Of a stretch of DNA of 64,000 nucleotides, positions 35,915 to 43,598 are shown piece by piece. Under the pieces are notes generated by a model that saw only the letters and a program-made list of their open reading frames with translations, searched no databases and was not told the origin of the DNA. The stretch's first letter is position 1. The number at the start of each line of letters is the position of its first letter. The stretch is from Flavobacterium sp. JAD_PAG50586_2 (GTDB taxonomy: Bacteria; Bacteroidota; Bacteroidia; Flavobacteriales; Flavobacteriaceae): NCBI GenBank assembly GCA_023213215.1, contig CP096136.1:3386724-3450723 (forward strand), written 5' to 3'. Both the position numbers and the translations under genes were made by a program.

Positions 35915-37023
35915 TTATAAACCGCGGGTGAATTCGCTGGTAATCATGTCAACTACTTTAGTAAGGTCCTGAGTTTGTTCAAAAACCCTCAACTGTTTGT
36001 CTGCTCCCGTTCCTTCGTTTAGGATAGTGTGTACGTATTCAATATGTTTACGGCTTCCCAACTCATCTACAACATCATCAATAAAGTCAAGCAGTTCAAG
36101 GATTAGCCCTTTGGTTTCTACTTCTTTCTGCAAACCAAAATCAATCATGTGGTTGTCGATTCCGTATCGTGCAGCACGGAATTTATTTTCCTTAATTAAT
36201 GCAATCCTATAGATATTGAAACTCGTATTGGCCATCGTCAGTTTGTATAGTTTAGCAACGATGGCCTGAATTACAGAAACCACACACATGGCTTCATCAA
36301 CGGTCAGCATCATATCTGTGATACGGAATTCAATGGTATCATAAAACGGATGCAGACGCAAATCCCACCAGATTTTCTTTGGGTTGTCAATGCATTTGGT
36401 TTTGACCAATGTTTCCAGATAATTGTCATACGCCTGAACGCTATCAAAATACTCGGGCAAACCGGTACGTGGAAACTTATCAAACACTTTAGTCCTGAAC
36501 GATTTATAACCGGTATTCCTTCCTTCCCAAAAAGGAGAATTGGTTGACAACGCAAAAATATGGGGCAGGAAATAACAAGCCTGGTTCATTAACTGCAGGC
36601 CGATCTCTCGATTCTCAATACCAACATGGCAGTGCATTCCGAAAATCAGGTTGGAACGGGCAGCATCCTGTAATTCATTAACAATATGATGGTAACGAGG
36701 ATCATCCGTAATAGGTTGGTCCTGCCAGCGTGAAAAGGGATGTGTGCCCGCTCCGCCAACAACAAGGCCTTGCTTGTCCGCAAGCTCTACAATCTTACTG
36801 CGCAGGAAACGGATTTCGTCTTTTGCCTCGCAGACATTCTTACAGATGTTGGTTCCACTTCTACAACAGACTGGTGCATTTCCGCTTTTACCTGTTCGTT
36901 CAAAATGATTTTGGCACCATCCACAATTTTGGATAAATGCGAACGCAAATCCCTTGTTTCCGGATCTATAATTTGGTATTCTTCTTCTACACCAAGGGTG
37001 AATATTGGTAGTTTTTTCTTCAT
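35915..37023 (-). pseudogene. Carboxylate-amine ligase of the GCS2 (YbdK) family, interrupted by a single-base loss
   Basis: The N terminus is typical of GCS2: FTLGVEEEYQIIDPETRDL, then AEMHQSVVEV. At that point the frame breaks. Restoring one G at the CC pair 36855-36856 (plus strand) continues as GTNICKNVCEA and GGAGTHPFSRW, and then in one frame through MHCHVGIENREIGL and FDKFPRTGLP to the end. The repaired protein has 369 residues, normal for YbdK-like ligases, which form gamma-glutamyl-type amides with ATP. The ATG at 37023 is preferred over a TTG 21 bp earlier. It is a central gene of the amidoligase cluster. Sequencing error is the likeliest cause of the break. Confidence 0.87.
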
Positions 37024-37104
37024 AATTTCTTTTTGAAGTTCCAAAGTTTCAAAGTTTTTTTAAAAAAAAGTATAAAAATTGTTATTTGTAATCCGACCAA
37101 TTTA

Positions 37105-37251
37105 ACTTTGCTACTTTGCTACTTTGCTACTTTGCTACTTTGCTACTTTGCTACTTTGCTACTTTGCTACTTTGCTACTTTGCTACTTTGCTACTTTGCT
37201 ACTTTGCTACTTTGCTACTTTGCTACTTTGCTACTTTGCTACTTTGCTACT
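37105..37251. repeat. Octamer microsatellite, 18 perfect copies of ACTTTGCT
   Basis: Eighteen uninterrupted units fill 37105-37248, plus a partial copy. The array covers the junction between the ATP-grasp gene and the GCS2 gene; the last residues (VAK) and the TAG stop of the ATP-grasp gene are encoded by its first units. The opposite strand shows an artefactual CYFATLLL reading frame. Confidence 0.97.
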
Positions 37252-38183
37252 GCATCCTTAATAAATGTTCCCCATGTTAAATTGATTTGTCCGGGCTTTT
37301 GTTTTTTGGCGGCTGCAATGGCCATCTTTGCTGCTGCTTCAACAACCCATTCGAAATTTTCCGCACCAACAGATGTCAGTTCAGCATCAGGAGCCGGATT
37401 TCCAAAGTCGATGGCATAGGGGATTCCGTCACGCACAGCAAATTCAACCGTATTGAAATCATAACCCAAACCTTTGCAAAGGCGTAAGGTATAATCCTTA
37501 ACTGTTGCCAATAATTTTTTATCTACAGGTGGTCCATCAATTACATAACGCAAATGATGCGGATTTCTAGGTTCATACTGCATAATCCTTACGTCCTTGC
37601 ATCCCAAACAATAAACACGGAAGTACTCCGTGAAAACAATTTCTTCCTGTAAAAGCATGACCAACTGCCCGGTTTCCTGATGTTTTTGCCAAAATTCTTC
37701 TTTGTTTTCTAAACGGTAAACATTCTTCCATCCACCTCCTGCATAGGGTTTCATATAGGCAGGGAATCCTATGTAATCAAAGATGCCATCCCAATCCATT
37801 GGATACTTAAGGTTTCTGAACGATTTGGATGTGGTATCGGTCGGATGCTCAGCAGAAGGAAGGATGACAGTATTGGGTAATGGAACTCCAAGGGTATCAG
37901 CCAAAGCATTATTAAAGAATTTATCATCCGCACTCCACCAAAACGGATTATTGATAACGTTGGTTCCGGTTAACGCAGCATTCTTTAAAAAAGCCCTGTA
38001 AAAAGGAACGTCCTGTGAAATCCTGTCTATGATAACGGCATATTCACCGCCTTTATTCTGAACTACCTTATCTATAGAAACAGCTTCGGCAATAATTCCT
38101 TTCTCGCCTTTTGAATTTACCCTGTCGATAAATGCCTGTGGAAAGGTGTCTTCCATTCCAAATAGTATTCCAATCTTTTTCAT
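37239..38183 (-). CDS. ATP-grasp ligase, D-Ala-D-Ala-ligase-like
   Basis: 314 residues. The N-terminal Rossmann-like part (KKIGILFGMEDTFPQAFID) is followed by the ATP-grasp core: AYMKPYAGGGWKNVYRL, LLQEEIVFTEYFRVYCLG and the metal-ligand end FAVRDGIPYAIDFGNPAPD. The C terminus is encoded by the octamer microsatellite: the stop is in the first repeat and any change in copy number leaves the protein unchanged. It is the upstream partner of the GCS2 gene (215 bp to its start), a combination known from predicted amidoligase clusters. Substrate unknown. Confidence 0.85.
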   Translation of the reverse strand: MKKIGILFGMEDTFPQAFIDRVNSKGEKGIIAEAVSIDKVVQNKGGEYAVIIDRISQDVPFYRAFLKNAALTGTNVINNPFWWSADDKFFNNALADTLGVPLPNTVILPSAEHPTDTTSKSFRNLKYPMDWDGIFDYIGFPAYMKPYAGGGWKNVYRLENKEEFWQKHQETGQLVMLLQEEIVFTEYFRVYCLGCKDVRIMQYEPRNPHHLRYVIDGPPVDKKLLATVKDYTLRLCKGLGYDFNTVEFAVRDGIPYAIDFGNPAPDAELTSVGAENFEWVVEAAAKMAIAAAKKQKPGQINLTWGTFIKDAVAK

Positions 38184-38210
38184 GTTTTCTTGAATTTGTA
38201 TATTTTGATA

Positions 38211-38447
38211 TTATTTGTTTAGTTTAGCCCCCATCATTTCTAGTTCACCTTCGATTAACTCTAGTTGAGCCTCAATCATCTCTAGTTCACCTTCGATTAA
38301 CTCTAGTTTAGCCTCCATCATCTCTAGTTCACCTTCAATTAACTCTAGTTTAGCCTCCATCATCTCTAGTTCACCTTCAATTAACTCTAGTTGAGCCTCA
38401 ATCATCTCTAGTTCACCTTCGATTAACTCTAGTTGAGCCTCAATCAT
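38211..38447 (-). CDS. Possible heptad-repeat coiled-coil peptide encoded by the minisatellite
   Basis: The minus strand of the 21-bp array reads for about 78 codons as LEMIEAQ-LELIEGE heptads, with Leu and Ile in the a and d positions, a near-ideal coiled coil. Among copies, ATC/ATT changes are silent and Ile/Met and Gln/Lys changes conservative. The ATG at 38447 is internal to the array, no promoter is evident, and a 21-bp array always keeps one frame, so this may be a by-product of the repeat. Treat as unproven. Confidence 0.3.
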   Translation of the reverse strand: MIEAQLELIEGELEMIEAQLELIEGELEMMEAKLELIEGELEMMEAKLELIEGELEMIEAQLELIEGELEMMGAKLNK

Positions 38448-38490
38448 CACTAGCTTATCTTCATCTATTTCTAGTTACACTTCCATCTTT
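38218..38490. repeat. Minisatellite, 13 units of 21 bp (two alternating types)
   Basis: Units starting TCTAGTTCACCTTC or TCTAGTTGAGCCTC alternate with a strict 21-bp period from about 38218; the last two are degenerate. They fill the gap between the ATP-grasp gene and the esterase gene. Confidence 0.95.
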
Positions 38491-38527
38491 CTGCCTTTGG
38501 TTCCTTTTGTGGTTAAATACCTAAAAC

Positions 38528-39241
38528 CTAAAATAACTTAATCCTCGACAGATAATGCGGAAACATCTCTCGCCATACAGGCCAGTCATGCTCTTTGTCA
38601 TGACGGATATCCAGCCAATGCTGCACATCTTTTTGGGATAATACTTTGCTTAACTTTAAATTCGCATCAAGGCAGATGTCCCAATTGGAGGTTCCTAATA
38701 TGATATCCATATTCCATAATTCGCCATCGTTGAGTCCGGGAAGGTAATCTTCGGGCGAATTGTAAAACACATCGTCATCCCAATGGCCATCCATAAAACT
38801 TTTAATTGAAAAAGCACCGCTCATAGAAAACATGTGACTCACATAGCCAGGATGCTTAAAGGCAAAATTCAGAGCATGGTAACCGCCGAAACTGCAACCT
38901 GCAACCGCAACTTTTCCGGCTCCGGTATTGTTCTTTACACGCTCTACAATTTCGTGGCAAATCATTTTATCATACCACGCATGGTTTTGAATACGGTGCA
39001 CCGGATGAATGAATTTGTTATAGAAACTTTCCTTGTCAACACTATCGGGGCAGAAGATTTGAATTAATCCCTGGTCAATATACCATCGGGCACTTTCTAT
39101 TAATCCCTGGTCTTTGTTTTCGTGGAAACTTCCCATAGAAGTAGGGAAGAGGATGACAGGATATCCGGCATGGCCGAAAACCAACATTTGAATTTCACGA
39201 TTTAGGTTGGGTGAGTGCCATTTAAAGTATTCCTCTTTCAT
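38528..39241 (-). CDS. Esterase family alpha/beta hydrolase
   Basis: 237 residues forming one alpha/beta hydrolase domain without a signal peptide. It begins with EEYFKWHSPNLNREIQMLVFG and has the nucleophile elbow AGCSFGGYHALNF near residue 118 and a C-terminal HDKEHDWPVWREMFP segment that supplies the His. It is related to esterase D/enterochelin-esterase-like enzymes and to the esterase at the other end of the cluster (29426). It is the first gene of the minus-strand arm and is separated from the ATP-grasp gene by the 21-bp minisatellite. Confidence 0.85.
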   Translation of the reverse strand: MKEEYFKWHSPNLNREIQMLVFGHAGYPVILFPTSMGSFHENKDQGLIESARWYIDQGLIQIFCPDSVDKESFYNKFIHPVHRIQNHAWYDKMICHEIVERVKNNTGAGKVAVAGCSFGGYHALNFAFKHPGYVSHMFSMSGAFSIKSFMDGHWDDDVFYNSPEDYLPGLNDGELWNMDIILGTSNWDICLDANLKLSKVLSQKDVQHWLDIRHDKEHDWPVWREMFPHYLSRIKLF

Positions 39242-39410
39242 AAATTGTCATTAGATTAACAATTATAATGAAAAAAACGTTGTGAAATTTATAAAAATGC
39301 AATGATACAGAAGTATTGCGATATGCTTTTTAAAAATATTTAGATTTTAAATTATCTTTAAAAAAACGAATGAAATCAACTGTCGATTTTAATATTTGTC
39401 AATGATTAAA

Positions 39411-39803
39411 CTATTGTTCTATCAGCTGTAGCTGGCTTTTTAAACGCTCAATCAGCATATTCATCATGCGTTTGTTTAGATTGGAAGATATCTGAATGTA
39501 TTCAGCGTATTCTTCTAAAGTAAAAAAAGCAATAATCATTCCTTTTAAGGAGTTTCTGAACTTGATATCTCTGTGGACAACGTTTTCTATGTAAGCCATT
39601 TTCCTTTCGGGCGTTAGGCTGAAGAATACATTTTTTTGCTTTACAGCATAATTAATAAAGACCTGAATGAATAAATCATTCTGCAGTTTCAAAATAGGGC
39701 GGAGGGTTCTGTTTTGAAATATTTCTTCTGCTGAGGACTGATTGGTGATTGCTCCTAAAGTTTCACCGCGTAATTCTAGAACGTTGTTGTCTCTGGCTTC
39801 CAT
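39411..39803 (-). CDS. Conserved hypothetical protein, 130 aa
   Basis: A soluble helical protein. Its N terminus (NVLELRGETLGAITNQSSAEEIFQ) and the segment RNSLKGMIIAFFTLEEY read like a conserved Flavobacterial family that I have seen labelled glyoxalase, but no glyoxalase metal-binding motif is visible, so I do not assign an activity. It lies downstream of the OmpA-like gene in the same direction, beyond a terminator. Confidence 0.65.
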   Translation of the reverse strand: MEARDNNVLELRGETLGAITNQSSAEEIFQNRTLRPILKLQNDLFIQVFINYAVKQKNVFFSLTPERKMAYIENVVHRDIKFRNSLKGMIIAFFTLEEYAEYIQISSNLNKRMMNMLIERLKSQLQLIEQ

Positions 39804-39831
39804 GATTATTAGCTTTTTATTAAAGATAAAA

Positions 39832-39858
39832 AAAACCTCTGTTGGAAAACAGAGGTTT
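39832..39858 (-). terminator. Terminator of the OmpA-like gene
   Basis: On the minus strand, AACCTCTGTT and AACAGAGGTT form a 10-bp stem with a short loop followed by a long T run, 30 bp after the OmpA-like stop. Confidence 0.85.
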
Positions 39859-39887
39859 AATTATAGTTATTAATAATTAATTGTTAA

Positions 39888-41237
39888 TTATTTTATCTTG
39901 AAGACTGCCTTACGGACTAAGCGTCTTGCCCAATCAGATTGCTTATCTACTGAATCGTCTTCACCCTGAGGTGTGATTGTTATTCTAGACTCGCTGATTC
40001 CCGCTCTGGTTAGGATAGCTTTAACAGCCTGTGCTCTGTCTCCTGATAATTTATTGTTGTATGCTGTTCCTCCAATTTCGTCTGCAAATCCGGTGATATC
40101 AACATTTTTATCTGGATTGTTTTTCAGGTAGTTAAGGATGAATCCAATATTGCTGGCCGATGCAGTGTTTGGATTTGACTTAGCTGTATCAAAATAAACC
40201 GCAATATACCCATCATTGATTAACTGTAGTACTGCATTTTCTGTTGATGCCACACCAGTTGTAGTATTATTTTTCTCGATAGAGGTGTTAACAAACTTCT
40301 CTAAATCATCCGGTACACCGTTATTGTTTTTGTCAACCATTCTACCTTTAGTATCAACTGCTACACCAGCAATAGAGTTTTGTTCAGCATCTAAATAATC
40401 TGGCACACCATCTTTATCGCTGTCATTCATTAACTCTTCTATTTCTCCAATTCTATTGTTTAGTGAATCTAGCTTAGCATCGTTTTGATCACGTATAATA
40501 GCCCAGTCACCATGTATTTTCCCTTTACCAAGCGCATAAGAAATACCGATTGATGTTCTAACTAAACTTCCTGTTAGGTTGTTTTTTGTTTCAGAATAAG
40601 AACCATCCCAGTTAAAATGTTGTCTAACATTAGAGTTAATCGTAAAGTCTGCAAATATGCTTATGTTTTTAAATACTCTGTATTGAGGAGATATTCCACC
40701 AACAAGACCTAGATTCCATTCAGTTTTGTCTTCATTCAAACCCATTTTTGGAGTCAATCTTCCAACTTGACCACCTAAATGAAACAATAATCCAAACCTT
40801 CCGGCTTGTTTCTGAATGTCAAACAACCTCGTTAAGTTCACAACACCTTCTATGGAAAGTTGGTGATGCTCTACTTGGAATGGTAAACTTCCAGAATTAT
40901 TTTGTTCCTGAAGATTATCAACATTTATATTAGCTTTTACACCAAATTTCGGGCTGACCATGTATCGAACTCCGGCACCAACGTGGTTAATTGCTATTCC
41001 ACCTAATGCTTTATCAGGACTTCCTGCAAAATAACCGTCAGCATATGGCTTTGAACCTTTTGCCTGACCAAATTCAGCTTCAATAGACCATCTATTGAAG
41101 GTTTGACCTTGAAGTTCTTTATCCGGTTCAGCTGCAATAAGGTCTAAAGCTACCTTGTTTTTCTTCTCTTTCTTTTGTGCATTTGTAGATAACGAGAAAC
41201 TTAAAAGCGTTATCAATAATAGTAAACTATTCTTCAT
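39888..41237 (-). CDS. OmpA-family outer membrane protein
   Basis: 449 residues. A signal peptide (SLLLLITLLSFSLSTNAQ) precedes an N-terminal ~240-residue eight-stranded barrel (GVRYMVSPKFGVKANINVD ... TSIGISYALGKG). A short coiled region follows, then Asp-rich thrombospondin-3-like repeats (DKDGVPDYLDAEQN, NNNGVPDDLEKFV) and a C-terminal OmpA peptidoglycan-binding domain with NVDITGFADEIGG and LSGDRAQAVKAILTRAGI. It links the outer membrane to peptidoglycan. A good promoter precedes it and a strong terminator follows, so it is probably a highly expressed single-gene unit. Confidence 0.93.
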   Translation of the reverse strand: MKNSLLLLITLLSFSLSTNAQKKEKKNKVALDLIAAEPDKELQGQTFNRWSIEAEFGQAKGSKPYADGYFAGSPDKALGGIAINHVGAGVRYMVSPKFGVKANINVDNLQEQNNSGSLPFQVEHHQLSIEGVVNLTRLFDIQKQAGRFGLLFHLGGQVGRLTPKMGLNEDKTEWNLGLVGGISPQYRVFKNISIFADFTINSNVRQHFNWDGSYSETKNNLTGSLVRTSIGISYALGKGKIHGDWAIIRDQNDAKLDSLNNRIGEIEELMNDSDKDGVPDYLDAEQNSIAGVAVDTKGRMVDKNNNGVPDDLEKFVNTSIEKNNTTTGVASTENAVLQLINDGYIAVYFDTAKSNPNTASASNIGFILNYLKNNPDKNVDITGFADEIGGTAYNNKLSGDRAQAVKAILTRAGISESRITITPQGEDDSVDKQSDWARRLVRKAVFKIK

Positions 41238-41279
41238 ATGTATTGGTTTGTGATTATTACTGTAATGTTAAAATCGTTA

Positions 41280-41309
41280 CAAATATAAATGTTTCCGCCT
41301 AATAATCAA
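41280..41309 (-). promoter_or_regulatory. Promoter of the OmpA-like gene
   Basis: On the minus strand, TTG (41309-41307), a 19-bp spacer and TATATTTG (41287-41280) fit the Bacteroidota consensus very well, 43 bp upstream of the start codon. Confidence 0.65.
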
Positions 41310-41385
41310 TTTTTTTAGGGTTTATTGGATTATCAATATTTATTTAAAATAAAGTTTTGTCTTAAAAATAGAGTATATTTTGATT

Positions 41386-42615
41386 TTATTGAATTACAAA
41401 ATCGCTTTTCCCCGATGGCATTTCATAAATTTCTAAATCAAAAAATCGGATAGAGGCAAACAAGTGGTCAAAAATGTCTGCCATGATGTATTCGTAATTT
41501 TCAAATCGCTTGTCGGTAGAGAAAGTGTATATTTCTAACGGAATGCCTTGTGGTGTTGGTTGGAGTTGACGACAAAGCAAAATCATATCTTTATTCAATC
41601 CTGGATATTGGCTTAAATATTGGGTTATGTATTTTCGGAATAAACCAAAATTGGTCATGTTCCTTCCGTTAATCAAAACAGATTTATCAATTTGATTACT
41701 CTTGTTGAACTTATCAATCTCTGTCTGGCGAAGGTCAATATAATCACTAATCAGTTGAATTTTCTTTAATCCCTGAAGCTCCTCTTCACCCAAAAAACGT
41801 ATACTATTGGCTTTGATTAAAATGTGCCTTTTAATTCTACGTCCATCTGAATTCAACATTCCGCGCCAGTTTCTAAACGAATCAGAAATCAAACTGTAGG
41901 TTGGGATGGTTGTTGTTGTATTGTCAAAATTCCTAACTTTTACCGTTGCCAGATTGATTTCGATAACATCGCCATCGGCACCAAATTTATCAAACGTTAT
42001 CCAGTCGCCAATTCGAACCATATCGTTTAAGGATACCTGGACACTAGCTACAAATCCTAAGATAGTATCTCTGAATATCAAAATAATAATAGCAGAAATA
42101 GCTCCAAATGTACCCAACATCGTTGTGGTAGTAATGTTGAAAATTTTGGAAACCACAAAAATAAAGGCAAACACCCACAATACTATCATTATTACCTGGA
42201 TGTAACTGTCAATAGGTTTGTCACTATACCTGATGTTTTGTTTTAGATGATCGCGAAGTGCGTTGAAGATAGTTTTGATGATCCATAAACTTAGCAGCAC
42301 AATATAGATTTCAACCAGTTTTCCGAATATCGCTTCCCAATACACAAAGTTCTCAAGTATAATAGGTACGCATTTATAAATAAAAAGTAATGGAATTAAA
42401 TGCGCAATGTATTTGGCTGTTTTGTTGGAAACCAATAAGTCATCGAACTTTGTTTTTGTTTTTCTGGCAACGATAATCATTGTCCTTACCAAAATAAATC
42501 GGAAAACCAGGTAAATTATATAGGATAGAATCGCCAGAATGAAGATATTGACTGCTAGGGCTAAATAAGCAGCAAGGGTTTCGCCTAACGCCAATTTCTT
42601 TAAAAAAGATAGCAC
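41386..42615 (-). CDS. Mechanosensitive ion channel family protein (MscS-like)
   Basis: 409 residues with four membrane segments (about residues 15-40, 75-95, 98-115 and 140-160) and the pore-lining helix followed by the MscS beta domain: ASVQVSLNDMVRIGDWITFDKFGADGDVIEINLATVKVRNFDNTTTTIPTYSLI is recognisable in pieces. It releases solutes under hypo-osmotic stress. The start is GTG, as no upstream in-frame ATG precedes the first helix. The C-terminal ~160 residues are soluble and typical of the larger Bacteroidota members. Confidence 0.9.
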   Translation of the reverse strand: MLSFLKKLALGETLAAYLALAVNIFILAILSYIIYLVFRFILVRTMIIVARKTKTKFDDLLVSNKTAKYIAHLIPLLFIYKCVPIILENFVYWEAIFGKLVEIYIVLLSLWIIKTIFNALRDHLKQNIRYSDKPIDSYIQVIMIVLWVFAFIFVVSKIFNITTTTMLGTFGAISAIIILIFRDTILGFVASVQVSLNDMVRIGDWITFDKFGADGDVIEINLATVKVRNFDNTTTTIPTYSLISDSFRNWRGMLNSDGRRIKRHILIKANSIRFLGEEELQGLKKIQLISDYIDLRQTEIDKFNKSNQIDKSVLINGRNMTNFGLFRKYITQYLSQYPGLNKDMILLCRQLQPTPQGIPLEIYTFSTDKRFENYEYIMADIFDHLFASIRFFDLEIYEMPSGKSDFVIQ

Positions 42616-42639
42616 CAGCTAAATATTTTCTCGACAATC

Positions 42640-42945
42640 TTATGCATTTTTCAGGTATTTTTTCTCAATATAAAAAGTTCCGAATGGCAACAGTGACGCT
42701 AACTGAACAATTAGAAATTCTTTAAGGCTCCACTGTTGGTTTTTCCAGATTATAAATGCTATAACCACATAAGAAATAAAAAGCATTCCATGCGCCATTC
42801 CGATTGGGAATAATAGTGTTTTGTATAATTCAGGGTTAGCATGTTTTATAAATAACATATTAAAGAACAAGGCTAAATAGGAAATTCCCTCAGCGATGGC
42901 AACGAATTTGAAAAGTTTGGTCATTGATTTTTTATTTATTGACAA
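42640..42945 (-). CDS. DUF3817 family membrane protein
   Basis: 101 residues with three membrane segments and the DUF3817 pattern: LFKFVAIAEGISYLALFF, a P-G-aHG element (FPIGMAHGMLFI) and a short basic C terminus (YIEKKYLK). Function unknown, found widely beside small transporters. It ends 24 bp before the MscS gene, same direction. Confidence 0.85.
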   Translation of the reverse strand: MSINKKSMTKLFKFVAIAEGISYLALFFNMLFIKHANPELYKTLLFPIGMAHGMLFISYVVIAFIIWKNQQWSLKEFLIVQLASLLPFGTFYIEKKYLKNA

Positions 42946-42994
42946 AAATAATGATTATCATTAATTATATAAGACAATAAACAAGAAAGAAATT

Positions 42995-43002
42995 TACTTT
43001 TG
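42995..43002 (+). promoter_or_regulatory. -7 box for the DUF6155 gene
   Basis: TACTTTTG ends only 5 bp before the ATG at 43008, so the transcript would be nearly or fully leaderless. No clear -33 element. Confidence 0.4.
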
Positions 43003-43007
43003 TATTT

Positions 43008-43532
43008 ATGAGTAAAAGGGACTTAAAGAAATATTTAAAAGAGCTTAGCAAGGATCAATTAGAAGACCAGCTTTCTGAATTATACGATAAATTTAAGGAT
43101 GTGAAGGTTTATTATGATTTCGCCTTTAATCCGAATGAAGATAAACTCGTTGGTGAAGCCAAAGTGAAAATTGCAAATGAATATTTCCCGGCAAAGGGGA
43201 AAAGGGCAAAAATGCGTCGTTCTGTAGCGCAGAAATATATTAAACACTTCTTAACTCTTGGTGTAGATGTGACAATGGTTGCAGATTTAATGTTGTTCAC
43301 AATTGAAACTGCGCAGTCATTTTCATCCAAAAGACATGTCAAATATGACTCTTTCTTCAAAAGCATATTTACTGCTTACCATCAGGCAGTCAATTTTATG
43401 ATAGAAAATGGTATACTAAACGAGTTCTTAGATAGAGTAGTAGAGATAAAAGAGGAATCCAACCGACAGAATTGGATGAATAAATATGACTTCAATGTAT
43501 TTATTGAGAAAGTTGATGATAATTTTTTGTAA
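43008..43532 (+). CDS. DUF6155 family protein
   Basis: 174 residues, fully soluble and helical, beginning SKRDLKKYLKELSKDQLEDQL and continuing LYDKFKDVKVYYDFAFNP, which I recognise as the DUF6155 pattern seen in Bacteroidota. No catalytic motif is apparent. It has its own promoter box and lies 66 bp before the helicase gene, which also has its own promoter. Confidence 0.75.
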   Translation: MSKRDLKKYLKELSKDQLEDQLSELYDKFKDVKVYYDFAFNPNEDKLVGEAKVKIANEYFPAKGKRAKMRRSVAQKYIKHFLTLGVDVTMVADLMLFTIETAQSFSSKRHVKYDSFFKSIFTAYHQAVNFMIENGILNEFLDRVVEIKEESNRQNWMNKYDFNVFIEKVDDNFL

Positions 43533-43546
43533 ATAAGCAGTTTAAT

Positions 43547-43579
43547 TTTGGAGATAACTCTTTTTTAGCTGTACTTTTG
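43547..43579 (+). promoter_or_regulatory. Promoter of the DEAD/DEAH helicase gene
   Basis: TTTG at 43547-43550, a 21-bp spacer and TACTTTTG at 43572-43579, 19 bp upstream of the start codon. Confidence 0.55.
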
Positions 43580-43598
43580 CAAAATTGTACAAACCGCC

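Noticed and set aside
36638..36860. Gene-free gap between two GCS2 fragments
   Set aside because: The gap is coding in the second frame once one G is restored; there is no insertion.
37033..37419. Plus-strand ORF of 128 residues with repeated CYFATLLL
   Set aside because: It is the translation of the octamer microsatellite running on into the antisense of the ATP-grasp gene; no independent gene signal.
37105..38490. CRISPR-like arrays
   Set aside because: The repeats are directly adjacent with no unique spacers, and no cas gene is present.
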